Source of the DNA: GWF2-50-93 sp041666985
GTDB lineage: Bacteria; Verrucomicrobiota; Lentisphaeria; Victivallales; GWF2-50-93
Reading direction: 5' to 3'
DNA length: 8,655 nt
NCBI GenBank assembly: GCA_041666985.1
Contig: JBAYFV010000151.1
Coordinates: 1-8,655, forward strand
The position numbers and the translations under genes were made by a program. Position 1 is the first letter of the stretch, and every line of letters starts with the position of its first letter. Of the stretch, positions 5,279-8,655 are shown one piece after another. The notes under the pieces are model-generated. The model saw nothing but the letters and a program-made list of their open reading frames with translations. It was not told the DNA's origin and searched no databases.

Positions 5279-7309
5279 ATGGGCGTTAAAAATAAAGTTA
5301 AAGTCAAGGATATTATAAAGAAATATAATATGCCCGTCGGCAAGGTGATTCACGAACTCAAGGAAATGGGCTTGGCGGTCAGTTCCGCTTCAAGCGATAT
5401 TGAGCCTGATCTTGTTGACTTTGTCTATGATCATTTCAAAGAGGTTTCAATCAAGGAGGAGAAGGAGAGGGTAAGGCTTGAAATTGAAAAGGAATCGGAA
5501 TCCAAAGATGAAATCCACCTGAAATCTCCCATCATCGTCAAAAATCTTGCCGAGGCTCTCGGCAAAAAACCAAATGAAATCATAGGAACGCTGCTCACTT
5601 TCAATGTTCTTGCCAGCATAAACCAGACTGTCGAACCCGAAGTGGCTAAAAAAGTATGCAAGAAATTTGGAATATCACTGGTTGTTGACCGCCGCGAAAA
5701 AGATGAGCATGTCAGCAAACAGGAGGATCATAAGCCTTCGACCCCGGAAGAGGAGATGGAGGAGAAGGACAAACCCGAAGATCTGGTTGAAAGACCCCCG
5801 GTTGTCACATTCCTCGGCCATGTTGACCATGGGAAGACTTCCCTGCAGGACGCAATAAGGAAAACAAATGTCGCCGCAAAGGAGTCAGGCGGAATTACAC
5901 AGCATATAGGAGCATCCGTCGTAAATGTCAGCGGGAAAACAATAACATTCATCGACACCCCCGGACATGAGGCGTTTACGGCAATGCGCGCACGCGGGGC
6001 CAAGGCCACCGACATCGCAATTCTTGTGGTTGCCGCAGACGACGGTTTTATGCCGCAGACAATAGAGGCGCTCAATCATGCAAAAGCCGCAGGTGTGCCG
6101 ATTATTGTCGCAATAAATAAAATGGATCTGCCTGGTGCGGATCCCGACAAAGTCATCCGCCAGATGCAGCAGAACGGGCTCATGAGCGAGGAATGGGGAG
6201 GGGAGGTCGGAGCTGTCAGAGTGTCGGCAGTCACCGGAGACGGTATTGACAAGCTTCTTGCCAGAATTATCCTTGAAGCGGAAATGCTGCAGCTTAAAGC
6301 CAATCCGAAAAGAGCCGCCAGAGGAGTTGTTCTGGAAGCCCAGCTTGAACAGGGGCACGGCCCCACCGCAAGTGTGCTTGTGCAGACGGGAAACCTCAAG
6401 AGGGGGGACTGTGTCCTCTGCGGAAAATACTACGGCAAAGTCAAAACCATGATAAACGTGCTGGGTGAACCAGTTGAAAACGCCAGTCCCAGCACACCCA
6501 TAAAACTCGTCGGACTTTCCGGGGTTCCTGCAGCCGGAGCAACTTTTATCGTCTGCAACGAGAAAGAGGCGAAGAAGATCGCTGAGGAAAGGGAAGCGGA
6601 AAGCAGGACAACCGGCCTCGAGGCTGAAAATACGGCCCAGGGCATTGGCGGAACAAACCTCGAAGACCTTATGAAACGTCTCGAAAAAGGACAGAAACAG
6701 ACTCTTTCCATCATAATTAAGGCGGATGTTCAGGGTTCCGTTGAGGCCATCGCCGAATCACTTAAGAAATTCCCCTCGGAAAAAATACAGATCGACATCC
6801 TTCATTCGGGCATCGGGGCAATCACTGAGAACGATGTTCTTCTTGCGGCGGCTTCCAGTGCAATTGTCGTGGGATTCCACGTGCGCGTAAATCCGGGCGT
6901 AAATTCATTGGCTAAAAAACAACAGGTTGAAATCCGCCTTTACAGCATTATTTACGAACTTATTGAAGATCTCAAGGACGCCCTTGCGGGCAAACTCGCC
7001 CCGGATCAGCGCGAAAAAGAGCTTGGCACGACCAAAATAATCAAGATCTTTGAAATTTCAAAAGGCCCGAAAGTTTGCGGCTGCATGGTTGAAAAGGGAC
7101 TCATACGTGTCGGGGCCAAAGCCAGAGTCTACCGGAACAGCGAGCTTATTTTCAACGGTTCCGTGCAATCCCTCCGCCGCTTTCAGGATGATGTCAAAGA
7201 GGTCAGGCAGGGACTTGAATGCGGTATCAGACTTGACAACTTCCTTGATTTCCACGAAGGCGACATTATCCAGGCCTACGAGATTGAATACAAAAAAGCG
7301 ACGTTATGA
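5279..7309 (+). CDS. infB: Translation initiation factor IF-2
   Basis: IF-2 is the GTPase that brings initiator fMet-tRNA to the 30S subunit and promotes subunit joining. This 676-residue protein starts with two IF2_N-type segments (about 8-55 and 80-136), joined by a charged linker to the G domain. The GTP-binding motifs are all present: G1 GHVDHGKT (180-187), G2 GGITQHIGA (204-212), G3 DTPGH (226-230), G4 NKMD (280-283) and G5 SAV (316-318). The beta-barrel domain II, domain III (about 475-575, KADVQGSVEAI) and C-terminal fMet-tRNA-binding domain IV (SKGPKVCGCMVEKGLIRVGAKARV, about 594-617) follow. It lacks the long N-terminal extension of E. coli IF-2. AGGA lies ten bases before the ATG. 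The stop overlaps rbfA as ATGA, so the two are probably translationally coupled. Confidence 0.98.
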   Translation: MGVKNKVKVKDIIKKYNMPVGKVIHELKEMGLAVSSASSDIEPDLVDFVYDHFKEVSIKEEKERVRLEIEKESESKDEIHLKSPIIVKNLAEALGKKPNEIIGTLLTFNVLASINQTVEPEVAKKVCKKFGISLVVDRREKDEHVSKQEDHKPSTPEEEMEEKDKPEDLVERPPVVTFLGHVDHGKTSLQDAIRKTNVAAKESGGITQHIGASVVNVSGKTITFIDTPGHEAFTAMRARGAKATDIAILVVAADDGFMPQTIEALNHAKAAGVPIIVAINKMDLPGADPDKVIRQMQQNGLMSEEWGGEVGAVRVSAVTGDGIDKLLARIILEAEMLQLKANPKRAARGVVLEAQLEQGHGPTASVLVQTGNLKRGDCVLCGKYYGKVKTMINVLGEPVENASPSTPIKLVGLSGVPAAGATFIVCNEKEAKKIAEEREAESRTTGLEAENTAQGIGGTNLEDLMKRLEKGQKQTLSIIIKADVQGSVEAIAESLKKFPSEKIQIDILHSGIGAITENDVLLAAASSAIVVGFHVRVNPGVNSLAKKQQVEIRLYSIIYELIEDLKDALAGKLAPDQREKELGTTKIIKIFEISKGPKVCGCMVEKGLIRVGAKARVYRNSELIFNGSVQSLRRFQDDVKEVRQGLECGIRLDNFLDFHEGDIIQAYEIEYKKATL

Positions 7310-7668
7310 AAAATTACAGCAGACTGGATAGAATCAACGAGCTTCTCAAAAGGGAAATCGCCGATCTGATGGAAAGGCTGGATTTCCGTATCGAGAACTG
7401 TTTAGTCACTGTCAGCGACGTGAAAACCACTCCGGATCTCAGACATGCCAAAGTCTTTATCAGTATCCTCGGCAAAACCAATGAGTCCACCAAAGTCAAG
7501 ATTCTGCATTTCCTTAGCAGCAACCGGCATCATCTCCAGACAAAAATAGCCAAAGATGTTGTAATCAAGTACACCCCGGTTCTCGAGTTCGTAATTGATG
7601 AGACCATTCAGAAGGGAGACCGGGTTCTGGAGATTATTTCCGAGATGGAGAAGAGCGGGGAGAAGTAA
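7306..7668 (+). CDS. rbfA: 30S ribosome-binding factor RbfA
   Basis: RbfA is a small KH-fold protein that binds immature 30S subunits and helps the 5' end of 16S rRNA mature. The 120-residue length is typical. The N-terminus SRLDRINELLKREIADLM and the core VTVSDVKTTPDLRHAKVFIS (34-53) are the family signature, and KYTPVLEFVIDETIQKGDRVLEIISEM (88-114) is the usual C-terminal end. Its ATG overlaps the infB stop codon by 4 bases, and there is no separate ribosome-binding site, which suggests translation by reinitiation after infB. The infB-rbfA order is the common bacterial arrangement. Confidence 0.96.
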   Translation: MKNYSRLDRINELLKREIADLMERLDFRIENCLVTVSDVKTTPDLRHAKVFISILGKTNESTKVKILHFLSSNRHHLQTKIAKDVVIKYTPVLEFVIDETIQKGDRVLEIISEMEKSGEK

Positions 7669-7704
7669 CTGGATGATCGTATGATGCATTTTTAGAAAGC
7701 TCAC

Positions 7705-7807
7705 AAGCCGGAGGCTTATGTCACTTCAAGAACATGCCTTGCGGCATTAACTGCAAACCAAGTCTGAATCTGAATTTGTTTGTAGTCAAGCCCGCAAGGG
7801 CTGTTCT
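7705..7807 (+). ncRNA. Candidate structured RNA or structured repeat between rbfA and the DHH gene
   Basis: Five short perfect or near-perfect stems lie in tandem. A hairpin occupies 7705-7717 (AAGCC/GGCTT). A five-pair stem 7729-7733/7803-7807 (AGAAC/GTTCT) then encloses three arms: 7734-7738/7743-7747 (ATGCC/GGCAT), 7751-7758/7778-7785 (CTGCAAAC/GTTTGTAG, one G-T pair) and 7789-7793/7798-7802 (AGCCC/GGGCT with a GCAA tetraloop). The closing stem stacks directly on the first and third arms, giving a compact cloverleaf of 79 bases. It is not a tRNA. It would be in the rbfA-DHH transcript and could be a riboswitch-like leader, a processing site, or a dispersed REP-like repeat. Each stem alone is short enough to arise by chance. 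Confidence 0.4.
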
Positions 7808-7835
7808 CTGTTCTCATGGTTTCCAAAGTTGTTTT

Positions 7836-7841
7836 TATAAT
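7836..7841 (+). promoter_or_regulatory. Possible -10 box upstream of the DHH gene
   Basis: A perfect TATAAT lies 24 bases before the DHH start codon in an AT-rich stretch. The best -35 candidate is TTCTCA (7811-7816), poor and 19 bases away, so this is a weak promoter call. It would place transcription start about 7848 and exclude the cloverleaf region from that transcript. Confidence 0.3.
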
Positions 7842-7865
7842 TTTAAGTCGGAAATTGAAAATATT

Positions 7866-8655
7866 ATGCAGTTGACATCTAATATCTCGGCGGAACTTGG
7901 AAAATTCATCGAGGGAAACGACAGTTTCCTCCTATTGACACATGAGAAACCTGATGGCGACGCCCTGGGTTCGATTTTCGGACTTTTCACAGTTCTGCGG
8001 GAGAACGGGAAAAAGGTCGACGCCTTTCTTCCGGAACAGCCGCCAATGCGTTACACTTCATTTGTTCCGGACGGAATCATGGTCGGAAAACATCCCAGGC
8101 TGGACTCATATTCATGGATACTGTGTCTTGACACTTCAACTCCCGACAGGCTTGGCGTTGACAAATCGGCAAAGGGGAAAATCCCCCCCTATCCTCTTGT
8201 GAATATTGACCATCATCCCGACAACAAACTTTTCGGCAAGGCTAATTTCATTGATTCTGAATCCGCAGCAACCGCCGAAATCCTTTTCAGGGCGCTTAGG
8301 GATTCCGGTAAAATGCGGATTTCGCAGGAAGCCGCGACAGAGCTGCTCATAGGCATTGTCATGGACACCGGGGGATTTCGTTTTGACAACACAAGGGCTT
8401 CCACGTTCAACGCCGCCTCCGAACTTCTGGCTCTCGGTGCCGACTATCCGAGAATAATCAACACAATGTTCTTTTCCCAGCCTCACGCCTTTATCAAAAT
8501 GGCGGCGGAACTCGTTTTAAATCATGTGAAGACAGCGTGTTCCGGGCGTTACGCCTGGGCATATCTGAGCGATGACATGCTGAAGACCTACGGTGTTGAC
8601 AAGAAAGACACCGAGATGCTCATTGATTCCATCCGTCAGATCGATGGGGTTGAAA
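7866..8655 (+). CDS. DHH-family phosphoesterase, NrnA-like (C-terminus beyond window)
   Basis: An open frame of 263 codons runs to the window edge. It has the DHH-domain metal motifs in order: LTHEKPDGDALGS (24-36, with H26, D30 and D32 as ligands), CLDTS (87-91, D89), NIDHHPDN (113-120, the DHH triad) and GIVMDTGGFRFDNT (163-176, D167). The spacing and the THxxPDGD form match the bifunctional oligoribonuclease/phosphoadenosine-phosphate phosphatase NrnA group, which degrades very short RNAs and pAp in the cytoplasm. The C-terminal DHHA1 domain is mostly outside the window, so the subtype is not certain. The ATG at 7866 has only a weak GGAAA upstream. NrnA-type genes often follow rbfA and precede truB, so this is probably a distal part of the nusA operon. 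Confidence 0.9.
   Translation, partial: MQLTSNISAELGKFIEGNDSFLLLTHEKPDGDALGSIFGLFTVLRENGKKVDAFLPEQPPMRYTSFVPDGIMVGKHPRLDSYSWILCLDTSTPDRLGVDKSAKGKIPPYPLVNIDHHPDNKLFGKANFIDSESAATAEILFRALRDSGKMRISQEAATELLIGIVMDTGGFRFDNTRASTFNAASELLALGADYPRIINTMFFSQPHAFIKMAAELVLNHVKTACSGRYAWAYLSDDMLKTYGVDKKDTEMLIDSIRQIDGVE

Noticed and set aside
7669..7704. Possible rbfA terminator near the T-run before 7695
   Set aside because: The five T residues at 7690-7694 have no stable stem directly upstream; ATGAT occurs as a direct, not inverted, repeat.
7729..7807. Cloverleaf as a tRNA gene
   Set aside because: The closing stem has 5 pairs, the middle arm has 8 pairs with a 19-base loop, and the last arm has a 4-base GCAA loop rather than a 7-base TTC loop. 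There is no CCA end or anticodon loop geometry.

Overview
The window is bacterial DNA of moderate GC, with tightly packed genes and usable Shine-Dalgarno sequences. Nothing in it fixes the taxon. The gene set and the style of the S20, NusA and IF-2 proteins would suit a deep-branching Gram-negative lineage such as the Planctomycetes-Verrucomicrobia-Lentisphaerae (PVC) group, but that is a guess.

Left part, minus strand (1-3443): transcription runs leftward. rpsT (ribosomal protein S20) comes first and ends at a long two-segment intrinsic terminator. A PHP-family metallophosphoesterase starts only about 30 bases past that T-run. Next is a standalone cobalamin-methionine-synthase reactivation domain protein. 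A separate promoter then drives a DegT/DnrJ/EryC1/StrS sugar aminotransferase, followed 22 bases later by the start of a membrane-anchored polysaccharide biosynthesis protein that leaves the window. The last two look like the dehydratase/aminotransferase pair of an amino-sugar pathway for surface glycans.

Middle (3444-4003): a 560-base divergent intergenic region between rpsT (left) and nusA (right). It holds a 282-base element with about 30-base terminal inverted repeats. Its interior is almost entirely two further long hairpins, so the whole can fold as a three-armed structure. To its right are a good sigma-70-type promoter bracketed by a 10-base inverted repeat, a possible 18-codon leader peptide, and a terminator-like hairpin in the nusA leader.

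Right part, plus strand (4004-8655): nusA, infB and rbfA form a classic transcription/translation operon, with infB and rbfA overlapping by 4 bases. A structured 197-base spacer follows, with four or five short stems, four of which can be drawn as a cloverleaf. The window ends inside a DHH-family (NrnA-like) phosphoesterase. rimP, which usually precedes nusA, is absent from its expected place.

The most interesting material is noncoding: the three-armed foldback element, the nusA leader, and the cloverleaf spacer between rbfA and the DHH gene. All structures were found by eye and have not been tested for energy or conservation.
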